This document shows positions 52,543 through 61,702 of a stretch of DNA of 64,000 nucleotides, in pieces. The translations under genes were made by a program, and so were the position numbers. The stretch is taken from contig NZ_CAESCH010000001.1 in NCBI RefSeq assembly GCF_903166545.1, positions 4,215,116 through 4,279,115 of the forward strand, given 5' to 3'. Each line of letters begins with the position of its first letter. The first letter of the stretch is position 1. Under the pieces are notes generated by a model. It was not told where the DNA came from, did no database searches, and saw nothing but the letters and a program-made list of their open reading frames with translations. Source of the DNA: Metabacillus schmidteae. GTDB lineage: Bacteria > Bacillota > Bacilli > Bacillales > Bacillaceae.

Positions 52543-52666
52543 CACTTTATTCAACCACTTTTCCTTGTTATTCAACCAACTTTTCTTTATATTGGTTCAC
52601 CTTTCTGGATGATTACGGTATCATTTCACTTTTTCCAACCACAAACTCCCATCTTTCAACCAAACC
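52543..52666. repeat. Degenerate direct repeats of an ATTCAACCA-type unit
   Basis: Four loose copies are seen: TTATTCAACCACTTTT (52547-), TTATTCAACCAACTTTTC (52568-), CTTTTTCCAACCACAA (52629-) and TCTTTCAACCAAACC (52652-52666). The first two lie about 21 bases apart. No ORF in the 275-base gap between ytwF and leuS, which otherwise holds only this array and the leuS terminator. Confidence 0.5.
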
Positions 52667-52667
52667 T

Positions 52668-52701
52668 AAAAAAACCGACTCTTTCCCAGAGTCGGCTTTT
52701 C
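52668..52701 (-). terminator. Terminator of leuS
   Basis: AAAACCGACTCT / AGAGTCGGCTTTT with loop TTCCC, next to the leuS stop codon. Confidence 0.9.
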
Positions 52702-52711
52702 ATAACAATGA

Positions 52712-55126
52712 TTAGTTCGCAACAATATTCACAAGTTTGCCTGGTACAGCAATGACTTTACGAATTGTTTTTCCTTCAATTTGATCTTTCACACGATCAT
52801 CTTCAAGGGCAATTTGTTCAAGCTGATCTTTCGTGACATCTTTTGCAACTAAAAGTTTTGCGCGAACTTTTCCGTTAACTTGTACGACGATTTCAACTTC
52901 GTTTTCCACTAGTTTAGCTTCATCGAATGCTGGCCATGCTTCGTAAGAAATGGTTGTATCGTGACCAAGCTTACTCCATAGCTCTTCAGCTAAGTGTGGA
53001 GCAATCGGAGACACTAATTTTACAAAGCCTTCAACATATTCTCTCGGAAGAACTGTTGCTTTGTATGCCTCATTAATGAACACCATTAGCTGAGAAATAG
53101 CCGTGTTAAATCGTAAGCCTTCTAAATCCTCAGTTACTTTTTTAACCGTTTGGTGATACACGCGTTCTAGCGCATCACTTGATTCATTAACAACCTTTGG
53201 ACTTACTTCACCATTGTCTTCGATAAATAAGCGCCACACACGATCTAAGAAACGTCTTGCACCATCAAGACCTGTTGTTGACCATGCAATAGAAGCTTCT
53301 AAAGGTCCCATGAACATTTCATATAAGCGAAGTGTATCAGCACCATGTGATCCAACGATTTCATCCGGGTTAACTACATTCCCTTTTGATTTACTCATTT
53401 TTTCATTGTTCTCTCCAAGAATCATCCCTTGGTTAAATAGTTTCTGGAATGGCTCTTTTGTTGGAACAACACCAATATCGTATAGGAATTTATGCCAAAA
53501 ACGAGCATATAGTAAGTGAAGAACAGCATGCTCTGCTCCACCGATATAAATATCTACAGGCAGCCACTGTTTTAACTTTGCATCATCTGCTAATGCTTCG
53601 CTGTTTTTTGGATCGATATAACGCAGGTAATACCAACAACTTCCTGCCCATTGCGGCATTGTATTTGTTTCACGACGACCTTTTTTACCTGTAACAGGGT
53701 CTACGACATTGACGAAATCCTCAATAATAGCAAGTGGAGATTCACCTGTACCTGATGGTCTGATTTCTGTTGTTTTTGGTAAAACAAGTGGAAGCTCTTC
53801 TTCAGGAACTGCTGACATTGTGCCATCTTCCCAATGGATAATTGGAATCGGCTCACCCCAATAACGCTGACGGCTGAATAACCAATCACGAAGTCGGTAT
53901 GTTACTTTTTTCTCACCCTTATTGTTTTCTTCAAGCCAAGCAATTGCTTTTTCGATTGCTTCCTGCTTTCCTAGACCGTTTAGGAAATCCGAATTCACAT
54001 GCTCACCATCACCTGTGTATGCTTCTTTTGTTACATCTCCACCGCTAACAACTTCTTTAATTGGAAGATCAAATTTTACAGCAAATTCATAGTCACGCTC
54101 ATCATGAGCAGGTACAGCCATAATTGCACCTGTACCATAAGTAACAAGAACATAATCAGCAATCCAGATTGGCATTTTTTCACCGTTTACAGGATTAATT
54201 GCATATGCACCAGTGAATACACCTGTTTTTTCTTTTGAAAGCTCTGTACGTTCTAAATCGCTTTTATGTTTCACTTGATCAATATAAGCTTCAACTGCAT
54301 CTTTTTGATCCGGTGTTGTGATTTTTTCAATAAAGCTGTGTTCAGGAGCTAATACTGCATAGGTAGCACCAAATAATGTATCAGGCCGAGTTGTGAAAAC
54401 AGTGAATGTTTCATCATGACCGTCAATTTCGAACGTAACATGTGCACCTTCTGAGCGGCCGATCCAGTTACGTTGCATATCTTTAATGCTCTCTGGCCAA
54501 TCAACTTCTTCTAGATCTTCTAACAGACGATCAGCATAGGCTGTAATTTTTAACATCCATTGCTTCATTGGACGACGTTCAACAGGGTGTCCTCCACGCT
54601 CACTTTTCCCATCAATAACCTCTTCATTCGCTAAAACGGTTCCTAAAGCAGGACACCAGTTTACTGGCACTTCATCTACATAAGCCAGTCCCTTTTTATA
54701 AAGTTGAAGGAAAATCCATTGTGTCCATTTATAATAATCAGGATCTGTTGTATTAACTTCTCGATCCCAATCATAAGAAAAACCTAACGCTTGGATTTGT
54801 CTTCTGAAGTTATCAATATTTTGTTTGGTGAATTCTGCAGGGTCATTTCCTGTATCAAGTGCATATTGCTCAGCCGGCAATCCGAATGCATCCCATCCCA
54901 TTGGATGAAGAACATTGTACCCCTGCATGCGTTTCATACGAGATAAAATATCAGTAGCTGTATATCCTTCAGGGTGACCTACATGCAGACCTGCACCTGA
55001 TGGATATGGAAACATGTCAAGCGCATAAAACTTCGGCTTGTCTGTGTCCTCTGTTGTTTTAAAAGTTTTGTTATGTAGCCAATAATCCTGCCATTTTTTT
55101 TCAATCTCCTGGTGATTGAAGCTCAT
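52712..55126 (-). CDS. leuS: Leucyl-tRNA synthetase
   Basis: A class I synthetase of 804 aa, the usual bacterial length. Motifs: HIGH-like HVGH ([15 protein letters not shown]), the editing domain ([16 protein letters not shown]) and KMSKS ([15 protein letters not shown]). Charges tRNA-Leu in the cytoplasm. AAGGAGGAAAATTCAG-ATG. The leader of about 500 bases contains a T-box with a Leu specifier and, nearer the gene, a diverged copy of the family A repeat. A terminator follows. Confidence 0.97.
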   Translation of the reverse strand: MSFNHQEIEKKWQDYWLHNKTFKTTEDTDKPKFYALDMFPYPSGAGLHVGHPEGYTATDILSRMKRMQGYNVLHPMGWDAFGLPAEQYALDTGNDPAEFTKQNIDNFRRQIQALGFSYDWDREVNTTDPDYYKWTQWIFLQLYKKGLAYVDEVPVNWCPALGTVLANEEVIDGKSERGGHPVERRPMKQWMLKITAYADRLLEDLEEVDWPESIKDMQRNWIGRSEGAHVTFEIDGHDETFTVFTTRPDTLFGATYAVLAPEHSFIEKITTPDQKDAVEAYIDQVKHKSDLERTELSKEKTGVFTGAYAINPVNGEKMPIWIADYVLVTYGTGAIMAVPAHDERDYEFAVKFDLPIKEVVSGGDVTKEAYTGDGEHVNSDFLNGLGKQEAIEKAIAWLEENNKGEKKVTYRLRDWLFSRQRYWGEPIPIIHWEDGTMSAVPEEELPLVLPKTTEIRPSGTGESPLAIIEDFVNVVDPVTGKKGRRETNTMPQWAGSCWYYLRYIDPKNSEALADDAKLKQWLPVDIYIGGAEHAVLHLLYARFWHKFLYDIGVVPTKEPFQKLFNQGMILGENNEKMSKSKGNVVNPDEIVGSHGADTLRLYEMFMGPLEASIAWSTTGLDGARRFLDRVWRLFIEDNGEVSPKVVNESSDALERVYHQTVKKVTEDLEGLRFNTAISQLMVFINEAYKATVLPREYVEGFVKLVSPIAPHLAEELWSKLGHDTTISYEAWPAFDEAKLVENEVEIVVQVNGKVRAKLLVAKDVTKDQLEQIALEDDRVKDQIEGKTIRKVIAVPGKLVNIVAN

Positions 55127-55203
55127 CTGAATTTTCCTCCTTAAATCTCATTCTTAATTCCAATTTATATATATTAAACCGGTTGAACGGGTCAAAGCTA
55201 TTT

Positions 55204-55310
55204 AATAGAGCAGTTGCCTTGGTCAGCCTTTGGCAATAAGACGCTACTGAATAGAAGGTGTCTGATAACCTTCCATTCAGTAGTGGCTTATAACCGAGAA
55301 GGATGAAGAT
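55204..55310 (-). repeat. Palindromic repeat, family A, diverged copy 2, in the leuS leader
   Basis: Reverse complement of the element at 18716-18845 in outline: CAAGGCAACTGCTCT corresponds to CAAGGCACTTGCGCT, GGCTGACCAAGG to GGCTGATCAAGG, and ATAAGCC and CCTTCTATTC occur in the same order. The inner stem is CTACTGAAT / ATTCAGTAG with GAAGG / CCTTC. It lies 77 bases upstream of the leuS ATG and downstream of the T-box terminator, so it is part of the full-length leuS mRNA. Confidence 0.6.
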
Positions 55311-55363
55311 AGAAAGTCCAATAACACTGTGCATTTAAAATGGATACCTTTGTTATATAAACG

Positions 55364-55610
55364 AAAAAACCCCACATCCCAAATAGGGACGAGAGGCTTA
55401 ATTCCCGTGGTACCACCCAACTTTGGCATAGTGTTATTATGCCCACTTTGACATCCGTAACGTGGATCAACGACAAATATTACTTTACCTTCAGTGGTGT
55501 TCACATTTGTAACTCAAAGGTGAGTTCATTAGTAAAAATTGATTGACTCACACCACCCGTCAACTCTCTGAACACATTTTCACTAACTACTATTCCTTTT
55601 CACCGTTCAT
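55364..55610 (-). promoter_or_regulatory. T-box riboswitch (leucine) of leuS
   Basis: On the minus strand: a Stem I with AGAGAG and a GGGTGGTG-type loop, then GAA-CTC-ACC with specifier CTC (Leu, 55524-55522). Next the T-box sequence in GGGTGGTACCACGGG (55418-55404) and a terminator stem (CCTCTCGTCCC with GGGATGTGGGG) followed by TTTTTT at 55369-55364. Uncharged tRNA-Leu should stabilise the antiterminator and let leuS be read. Confidence 0.9.
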
Positions 55611-55630
55611 TTCCTATACATATTAAGCTT

Positions 55631-55659
55631 ATTTTATATAAATTTGTCGGGATATGCAA
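55631..55659 (-). promoter_or_regulatory. SigmaA-type promoter of leuS
   Basis: On the minus strand: -35 TTGCAT (55659-55654), 17-base spacer, -10 TAAAAT (55636-55631). The start of transcription would be near 55624, giving a leader of about 500 bases that contains the T-box and the repeat. Confidence 0.65.
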
Positions 55660-55710
55660 GTAGTGGGTAATGTGTTGAAAAAAAGATATCAGATTGGTCC
55701 GCATTCTTTA

Positions 55711-56487
55711 TTATTGAACTGTATATCCACCATCTAATACAACAGCCTGACCTGTTACACCTTTTGCCTTTTCACTTGCAAGGAAGATCGCGTAATCCGC
55801 TACTTCATTAGGAGTCAGCAATCGTTTTTGAGGGATAAGAGGGTATAATACATCCTCTAACACATCCTCTAATGGTACGTTCCTTGTATTAGCTAAATCT
55901 TGAAGCTGGTTTCTGACAAGAGGGGTATCAACATAACCGGGACATAAGGCATTCACTGTAATACCATAAGCTGCTCCTTCTAAAGCTGCAACCTTTGTTA
56001 AACCTATAACACCATGCTTTGCACTATTATAAGCAGCTTTACCCGCAAAGCCAATTAAGCCATTGATAGATGCGATATTAAGAATTCGCCCAAACTGTTG
56101 ATTTTTCATGATTGGAAAGACATGTTTTGTTAATACAAAGGGTGCCACAAGCATTACACCAACGAGTTGCTCAAATCTTTCAGTTGGAAAATCCTCAATG
56201 TGTGCAACATGTTGGAGTCCTGCATTGTTAATAAGAGTATCAAGTCTCCCATAGCTCGCTTTAGTTTCCTTCACGACTTCCATTATATTTTGTTCGTTTG
56301 TAACATCACATGTTAAACCTTTTACATCTAATCCTTCTTCCTGCAGTTGTTTTGTACTTTCAAGAACTTGCTCCTCATTTAAGTCGGTTAAAACTACTTT
56401 TGCCCCTTCATGAGCAAATGCCTTTGCTAGTTCAAAACCGATCCCACGGGCTGCTCCTGTTACTAGCACAACTTGATCCTGAACCAT
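55711..56487 (-). CDS. 3-hydroxybutyrate dehydrogenase (SDR family)
   Basis: A 258-aa short-chain dehydrogenase that oxidises (R)-3-hydroxybutyrate to acetoacetate with NAD+. Cofactor motif TGAARGIGFELA (Gly-rich), NNAGLQHVAHIEDFP, catalytic Ser/Tyr/Lys in IASINGLIG...YNSAKHG, and LCPGYVDTPLVRNQ; NNAGLQHVAPI-like and CPGYVDTPLV are typical of BDH. It lies 19 bases downstream of the GntP-type permease, so both are one transcript. In B. subtilis the counterpart operon is yxjC-scoA-scoB-yxjF; here scoAB are not present. CGGAGGTTTATTTTAA precedes the ATG. Confidence 0.88.
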   Translation of the reverse strand: MVQDQVVLVTGAARGIGFELAKAFAHEGAKVVLTDLNEEQVLESTKQLQEEGLDVKGLTCDVTNEQNIMEVVKETKASYGRLDTLINNAGLQHVAHIEDFPTERFEQLVGVMLVAPFVLTKHVFPIMKNQQFGRILNIASINGLIGFAGKAAYNSAKHGVIGLTKVAALEGAAYGITVNALCPGYVDTPLVRNQLQDLANTRNVPLEDVLEDVLYPLIPQKRLLTPNEVADYAIFLASEKAKGVTGQAVVLDGGYTVQ

Positions 56488-56506
56488 TTAAAATAAACCT
56501 CCGTTC

Positions 56507-57826
56507 CTATATTCCTAGTCCAAACGAAAATAGAATAATAGCTAAAATAACGCCTAAAAGAGGAACAATGACGGTTAGTGCACCAACCGGATTATATGCA
56601 TCTTTATGTGATTCCCCACAAATCCCCCGAATGGTTGTGACAACATAGCCATTATGCGGAAGTGAATCAAGTGCTCCAGATGAGATTGAAACTACCCGAT
56701 GTAACGCTTCTGGATTTACCCCCATATCCATGTAATGTGGTGAAATCAGCGGTAAAGCAATTGCCTGCCCTCCAGAAGCTGAGCCTGTCATACCTGCTAT
56801 CACACTTACAGCAATCGCACCACCAATGAGGGGACTTCCCGGTATACTTGTCATAGCATCAACAGCAACCTCAAAAGCCGGTACTGCTTTTGCTACTCCA
56901 CCAAAACCAACAACAGCTGCCGTATTCCCCAAAGCAATTAAAGCTCCTAATGTTCCTTCTGAAACCGCACTCCAAAAAGATTTAAAATAGGTACGATTTA
57001 ATAAATACGTGGCGATAACTCCACCTAATAAAGCAATAATAAGGGCTGACTGCTGAAGGGAGTCATGGAAAACAAATGAAATAATTAACACAACAACCAA
57101 TGGGATAACGCCAAATAATGGATTTGGCAAAACTTTATTTTCAGTAATAGGATCATTTTCTCTAGCCACGAACTTCTCACCATTTGCTACTGCTTTTGTG
57201 ATCATTCTTCTTAACCACCAATACCCGAAAATGATCATAAACACGGCTACAATTAAACTAACTTCCCAGCCTGCGTATGGTGATGTACCAAGATATTCAA
57301 TTGGGATCCAGTTTTGAATTTCCGGTGAGCCTGCTGATGTCATCGTGAATGTAACAGATCCAAAAGCAAGGGCAGCAGGGATAAAACGACGAGGTAAGTC
57401 AGCTTCTCTAAATAAACTAACAGCCATTGGATAGACAGAGAAAGCAACGACGAATAAGCTGACCCCACCATACGTTAATACTGCACAAGCGATAACTATT
57501 GCCATAACAGCTCTTTTCATCCCGATCTTGCTTACAATCCATTTTGAAACACTATCTGCTGCACCACTATCTTCCATAACCTTTCCAAAAATTGCTCCTA
57601 AAAGGAACATGAGATACCATGAAGAAATAAAGCCTGAAAAGCCTGTCATGTAATTTCCTACAAAGTTAGCCTCACCTTCACCAACTAATTGCGGGAATAA
57701 AGGGAGCCCGCTACATATAGCCACAAATAAAGCACATAACGGCCCTGCAACTAATAAGTTCATACCCTTCATTGTCAAATAAATTAAAAGTGCTAAACCA
57801 CCAACCAGCCCAATCATACTTAACAT
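56507..57826 (-). CDS. GntP-family permease, probable 3-hydroxybutyrate transporter
   Basis: A 439-aa membrane protein with about 12 hydrophobic segments of the GntP (gluconate:H+ symporter) family: AVLTYGGVSLFVVAFSVYPMA, MTGSASGGQAIALPL and ISSGALDSLPHNGYVVTTI. The substrate is inferred from its operon with a 3-hydroxybutyrate dehydrogenase and from homology with YxjC. GGGGGAAAC precedes the ATG. Its promoter is a -24/-12 site 238 bases upstream, so regulation depends on sigma-54 and an activator; the gene for a suitable activator lies just upstream. Confidence 0.85.
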   Translation of the reverse strand: MLSMIGLVGGLALLIYLTMKGMNLLVAGPLCALFVAICSGLPLFPQLVGEGEANFVGNYMTGFSGFISSWYLMFLLGAIFGKVMEDSGAADSVSKWIVSKIGMKRAVMAIVIACAVLTYGGVSLFVVAFSVYPMAVSLFREADLPRRFIPAALAFGSVTFTMTSAGSPEIQNWIPIEYLGTSPYAGWEVSLIVAVFMIIFGYWWLRRMITKAVANGEKFVARENDPITENKVLPNPLFGVIPLVVVLIISFVFHDSLQQSALIIALLGGVIATYLLNRTYFKSFWSAVSEGTLGALIALGNTAAVVGFGGVAKAVPAFEVAVDAMTSIPGSPLIGGAIAVSVIAGMTGSASGGQAIALPLISPHYMDMGVNPEALHRVVSISSGALDSLPHNGYVVTTIRGICGESHKDAYNPVGALTVIVPLLGVILAIILFSFGLGI

Positions 57827-58063
57827 CTCGTTTCCCCCTTTGTTTGAGACATTCGTTTTGTAAAGAAGAAGGTACTTTCTTTCGGTACTCTTAAACTAGT
57901 AACCTAGCCAGAATCCATCCCATAGTTATCAAGAGCATCTGCTGGTATTTCTACTTCTACGCGATTTTGGTAATCGCTTTCATTTCTTCACTCACTTATT
58001 AGGGCTCTCCTATCCTTTTTTCTTGAAATTATTTCTTCCTCCTTTCATGTTTACACATATAAC

Positions 58064-58079
58064 AGCAAGAAATATGCCA
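58064..58079 (-). promoter_or_regulatory. Sigma-54 (-24/-12) promoter of the permease-dehydrogenase operon
   Basis: On the minus strand TGGCAT-N5-TTGCT, with the GG and GC separated by ten bases as required. It matches TGGCAC-N5-TTGCW with one mismatch and is followed by a leader of about 225 bases. Confidence 0.75.
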
Positions 58080-58136
58080 AAAAACGCACTCTTAACAAAT
58101 TGTATGAATCAATCGCTATCTCTTTGTATTATCTAC

Positions 58137-58177
58137 AATGAATCCTGCGAGTTTAATCAAATCTCGGGAGATTCATT
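58137..58177. promoter_or_regulatory. Inverted repeat, possible activator site upstream of the -24/-12 promoter
   Basis: AATGAATC (58137-58144) and GATTCATT (58170-58177) are perfect inverted copies; a third ATGAATC is at 58104-58110. Their centre lies about 80 bases upstream of the -24 element, where activator sites for sigma-54 usually lie. This is the only palindrome of this kind in the gap 57827-58294; the 60-230 bases next to the permease gene hold no other signal I recognise. Confidence 0.4.
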
Positions 58178-58242
58178 CCGCTTTTTCGGACACTCTATCA
58201 TAATATAAAACTTGTCCATCAACTTTAGGTATCTAAATCACA

Positions 58243-58275
58243 ATAAAAAAATAACAGTCCAAAATTCTGGACTGT
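58243..58275 (-). terminator. Terminator of the sigma-54 activator gene
   Basis: CAGTCCAGAATT / TTGGACTG-type stem (ACAGTCCA / TGGACTGT), then TTATTTTTTTATT on the minus strand, about 20 bases past the stop. Confidence 0.75.
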
Positions 58276-58294
58276 GTTCCAAGTTTTCGGACTA

Positions 58295-59665
58295 CTAAGT
58301 TAAATCATACTTTTGAATTTTTTCATACATACTTGATTTACTAATTTCCAATTCTTTTGCTGCCTTTCTTTTATCACCGGCATGCTTTTGTATCGTTCGA
58401 ATAAGAATATTCTTTTCTGCTTGAGCTAACATTTCTTTTAATGAATTAGCCTTCATCTCAGTATGATAAATAGGTGTGTTTTTAATATAATCCGGGATCG
58501 CTTCGAGTGTGATAACATCTGTTTTGGCTAGATGGATGGCTGCTTCAACAATATTTTCTAATTCACGAATATTTCCTTGCCAATGATACTGATGAAAAGT
58601 CTCCATTACATCTTCATGAATCATGGAAATTCTTTTACCTGTTCTTAAAGAAACTTTTTTAACAAAATATCGGACAAGTGTTTCTATATCTGCCATACGT
58701 TCCCTCAAAGGCGGGATAAATAGCGGAATCACGCTGATTCGATAATAAAGATCACTTCTAAAATCATTCGTTTTCATGAGTTCCTCTAACGGTCTGTTCG
58801 TTGCTGTTATAACTCTTACATCCAAAGGTATTGTTTTTGTACCTCCTATTGGTTCTACTTCTTTTTCTTGAAGAACACGCAATAGCTTAACCTGCATATG
58901 AAGACTCATATCACCGATTTCATCCAGAAAGATCGTTCCACCGTTTGCTTGTTGAAATTTCCCCTTTTTCCCGCCTTTTTTAGCACCGGTAAATGCACCA
59001 TCTTCATATCCGAATAATTCCGACTCAAGCAACTGCTCAGGAATAGCCCCACAGTTCACTTTTACAAATGGCCCTTCACTTCGATGGCTTAACAGATGAA
59101 TGCTATGTGCAAACAATTCCTTCCCTGTCCCGCTTTCCCCCCTGATTAAGACTGAGCTATCTGTAGCAGCAATTGATTTGACCTTCTCTTTGAGTTCTGA
59201 CATACTAGCAGAATTCGAATGGATATCATTTAATGTGTATTTTGCACCTGTAACTTCTTGTTGATCAATAAAGGACTGAATGGATGACAGATGGTGCCGG
59301 ACATGTGAGTTCATCTCACTCCATTCTTTTGTATCACGAAACATAACCGTCCCAAACGCACCAACGATTTTACCATCAGCGAAGATTGGAATACGATTTG
59401 CTATCATATAATTTCCGCGAATATATTGAAGGTCTGCTATTTCTTCTTCTCCATTTTTGACAACAATGTGCATGCGTGTATTTTCAATCACTTCTGTTAC
59501 ATGCTTTCCAATGACTTCCTCTTTCGTAATCTCGCAGAATCTACAGTAATTTTCATTCATATAAATAATCTTACCGTCAGCATCAACAATCACAATCCAA
59601 ACGTAAGCGTTTTCTATTACTGTCTCCACGATTTCTTTTGCATATGGAAAACGATGATCTAACAT
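58295..59665 (-). CDS. Sigma-54 interaction domain transcriptional activator (PAS-AAA-Fis)
   Basis: A 456-aa enhancer-binding protein. N-terminal PAS domain (about 8-115, WIVIVDADGKIIYMNENYCRF), central AAA+ domain with Walker A GESGTGKE, the sigma-54 contact loop GAFTGAKKGG, Walker B GGTIFLDEIGDM, and the C-terminal Fis-type helix-turn-helix (KRKAAKELEISKSSMYEKIQ). The PAS may sense a ligand. It stands divergent in function but tandem in orientation to the permease-dehydrogenase operon, with a -24/-12 promoter and a palindrome between; so it probably activates that operon. AGGGGAAG precedes the ATG. Confidence 0.93.
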   Translation of the reverse strand: MLDHRFPYAKEIVETVIENAYVWIVIVDADGKIIYMNENYCRFCEITKEEVIGKHVTEVIENTRMHIVVKNGEEEIADLQYIRGNYMIANRIPIFADGKIVGAFGTVMFRDTKEWSEMNSHVRHHLSSIQSFIDQQEVTGAKYTLNDIHSNSASMSELKEKVKSIAATDSSVLIRGESGTGKELFAHSIHLLSHRSEGPFVKVNCGAIPEQLLESELFGYEDGAFTGAKKGGKKGKFQQANGGTIFLDEIGDMSLHMQVKLLRVLQEKEVEPIGGTKTIPLDVRVITATNRPLEELMKTNDFRSDLYYRISVIPLFIPPLRERMADIETLVRYFVKKVSLRTGKRISMIHEDVMETFHQYHWQGNIRELENIVEAAIHLAKTDVITLEAIPDYIKNTPIYHTEMKANSLKEMLAQAEKNILIRTIQKHAGDKRKAAKELEISKSSMYEKIQKYDLT

Positions 59666-59725
59666 AGTATCTTCCCCTAGCAGATGTTTTCTTTTATCGT
59701 ATCATACCGCGATCTAATTTTGACT

Positions 59726-59774
59726 AAAAAAAAGGGTCTTAGACCCCGACAGCGTCGGAAGTCTGAGACCCTTT
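59726..59774 (-). terminator. Terminator overlapping the end of the MFS gene
   Basis: AAAGGGTCTtAGAC / GTCTgAGACCCTTT with inner CCGACAGCGTCGG. The 5' arm on the minus strand covers the last dozen codons of the gene 59739-60944, so the stop codon lies in the stem. Confidence 0.8.
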
Positions 59775-60944
59775 GCTTTCTAGCTTTGCATTCAACTTTT
59801 TATCATATACAAGAGTTGTAAAGATCCCTGCAACTAATAAACTTATAATAATCATGAATAGTAAATTCATATTGTAGTAATCAACAACCACCCCTCCAAG
59901 GAGAGGACCAATCATTTTTCCGCCTGTGGCTGTACTATTAACAAAGCCTTGATAAAAACCTTGCCTGCCCTTAGGAGCTAAATCATTTGCAATTGTTGGC
60001 ACAGCTGGCCACACTAACATTTCTCCGATCGTCAATATAATCATTGCCACAAGAAAAGCTGTAAATTGCTCTGCAAATGACAGAACGATAAATGAGACAA
60101 TAAATACGATAAAGCCAAGTACCATTTGCTTTTTTAATGTTTTGGCAAAGTGCTTTACAAACAGAGTGATAAGCGGTTGACCCAATACAATCAACACACC
60201 ATTTATTGTCCAGAGTAAACTGTATTGACTTAACGAAATATTTAGTGTTTGAGTATGAGAAGAAATTGTTGACGGCCACTGAACATACCCTACCCAACAA
60301 AGTAAATATCCTATACATAATACGACTAATGCCCCAAACTTCTCACTATTTTTAATCGTCGGATTTTGATCTAATATCGATGCTTGTTTTCCTGTTGAAC
60401 CATCGATATTTCGATACCCGAAGAATGCAATCAAGAAAAAAACAGCATAAAGGGCTGCGTTCGCAACAAATATATAATGAAATGAAATGGATGCAACGAA
60501 TCCTCCTAGAGAAGCACCTGCTGCTACACCTGCATTTTGTGCAACATATATAGCATTAAACGCTTTTCTCCCGCCTTCCGGCCAAACCGTTCCGGCTAAT
60601 GCGTATGTAGCTGGGAAAACGATACCAGATCCTAATCCAATCAAAATTAAGAAATACATATATAATGGCCAAGTATGATTAAACATAAGGGCAACGACAG
60701 AAACCAATGTAATAACGATTCCTAGCAGGATGGATTTATATCCACCGATCTTATCAAATAATACCCCGCCAATAAGATTTCCGACAACACTTGCTGCAGC
60801 ATTTAACATGAGGACAATTCCAGCAACTGTCAAAGACTTACCAAGATGATCATGAATATAAATGGTGTTTAACGGCCATAAAAACGAAGCCCCTGTCACA
60901 TTAATCATCATTCCTATTACAAGCAACCAAAGAGAACGTGGCAT
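59739..60944 (-). CDS. yttB: MFS transporter (YttB-like)
   Basis: A 401-aa major facilitator with 12 hydrophobic segments; family motif A-like block GGVLFDKIGGYKSILLG (about 59-75) and TLTVAGIVLMLNAAASVVGNLIG. It probably exports small molecules by proton antiport; the substrate is unknown. Length and sequence type resemble B. subtilis YttB, so the symbol is given with reserve. AAAGGAGGAGG precedes the ATG. The terminator stem overlaps its last codons. Confidence 0.75.
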   Translation of the reverse strand: MPRSLWLLVIGMMINVTGASFLWPLNTIYIHDHLGKSLTVAGIVLMLNAAASVVGNLIGGVLFDKIGGYKSILLGIVITLVSVVALMFNHTWPLYMYFLILIGLGSGIVFPATYALAGTVWPEGGRKAFNAIYVAQNAGVAAGASLGGFVASISFHYIFVANAALYAVFFLIAFFGYRNIDGSTGKQASILDQNPTIKNSEKFGALVVLCIGYLLCWVGYVQWPSTISSHTQTLNISLSQYSLLWTINGVLIVLGQPLITLFVKHFAKTLKKQMVLGFIVFIVSFIVLSFAEQFTAFLVAMIILTIGEMLVWPAVPTIANDLAPKGRQGFYQGFVNSTATGGKMIGPLLGGVVVDYYNMNLLFMIIISLLVAGIFTTLVYDKKLNAKLESKGSQTSDAVGV

Positions 60945-61086
60945 AAATCCTCCTCCTTTACCGTTTTTTCACGATGAACATACGTGTATATTCCTCAGAG
61001 AATTTTAGCCCCTTTTCCCTTGATTTGCAATGAAGAAATGCGCTATTTCCCAATGTTGTAATAATGCGAAAATATAGATTTTTCTC

Positions 61087-61569
61087 CTACTCTAAAAGTC
61101 TGTACATTAAGAGATCATTTACATACTTTCCATCTATAAAAAACTCGTTGATCAGTTTACCTTGCTCAATAAAACCACATTTTTGATAAAAAGAGATTGC
61201 CCCGCTATTTGTCTCTAATACACGGAGCGATAGTTTTTTTATGCCCCTTTCTTTGAAAATTTTTTCCGCACTTGAAAGCAAACTCTTTCCTACTCCGCTT
61301 CCTTGAAAATGGTGGTCTACAGCAATGTCTATTTCCAATACATGTTGATTTGTATCCAATGGGGTTGGAGAGTGAAAACCTAAATATCCGGCTACTTTTC
61401 CATTCACTAACGCTACAAGTTGGCTTCCCTCCGGATTTCTTTGCTTATACTCACTAATTGAATTCCACTTAATAACCGCAGGTGTTGTTGCTGTATTCCA
61501 AATTCGATTATCTATCTCTAATAATTGTTCAAAATCACTTTCTCTTGAAAATCTTACTTCAATTGCCAT
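61087..61569 (-). CDS. GNAT-family N-acetyltransferase
   Basis: A 160-aa acetyltransferase with the acetyl-CoA loop QGSGVGKSLL (about 95-104) and LEIDIAVDHHFQ, and SLRVLETNSGAISFYQKCGF near the C-terminus, typical of GNAT proteins. The acceptor, an amine or a protein, is unknown. CAGGAGGTAATCAC-ATG. Monocistronic. Confidence 0.88.
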   Translation of the reverse strand: MAIEVRFSRESDFEQLLEIDNRIWNTATTPAVIKWNSISEYKQRNPEGSQLVALVNGKVAGYLGFHSPTPLDTNQHVLEIDIAVDHHFQGSGVGKSLLSSAEKIFKERGIKKLSLRVLETNSGAISFYQKCGFIEQGKLINEFFIDGKYVNDLLMYRLLE

Positions 61570-61674
61570 GTGATTACCTCCTGGTACAGTCTATCTATAT
61601 CATACCACTTCAATTTATTCCTTCTGTATCAACCACTTCTGCGCCATCTCCATCTAATTCTTCTTCCCTCAAAA

Positions 61675-61702
61675 CAAAAAGGGCCAAATCGGCCCTTTTC
61701 TA
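61675..61702 (-). terminator. Terminator of ytzC and the 55-aa gene
   Basis: AAAAGGGCC / GGCCCTTTT with loop AAATC; it abuts the stop codon of the small gene 61703-61870. Confidence 0.88.

Noticed and set aside
55277..55504. 75-, 62- and 77-aa ORFs in the leuS leader
   Set aside because: They cross the T-box and its terminator; the RNA structure explains the sequence and no ribosome binding site is seen.
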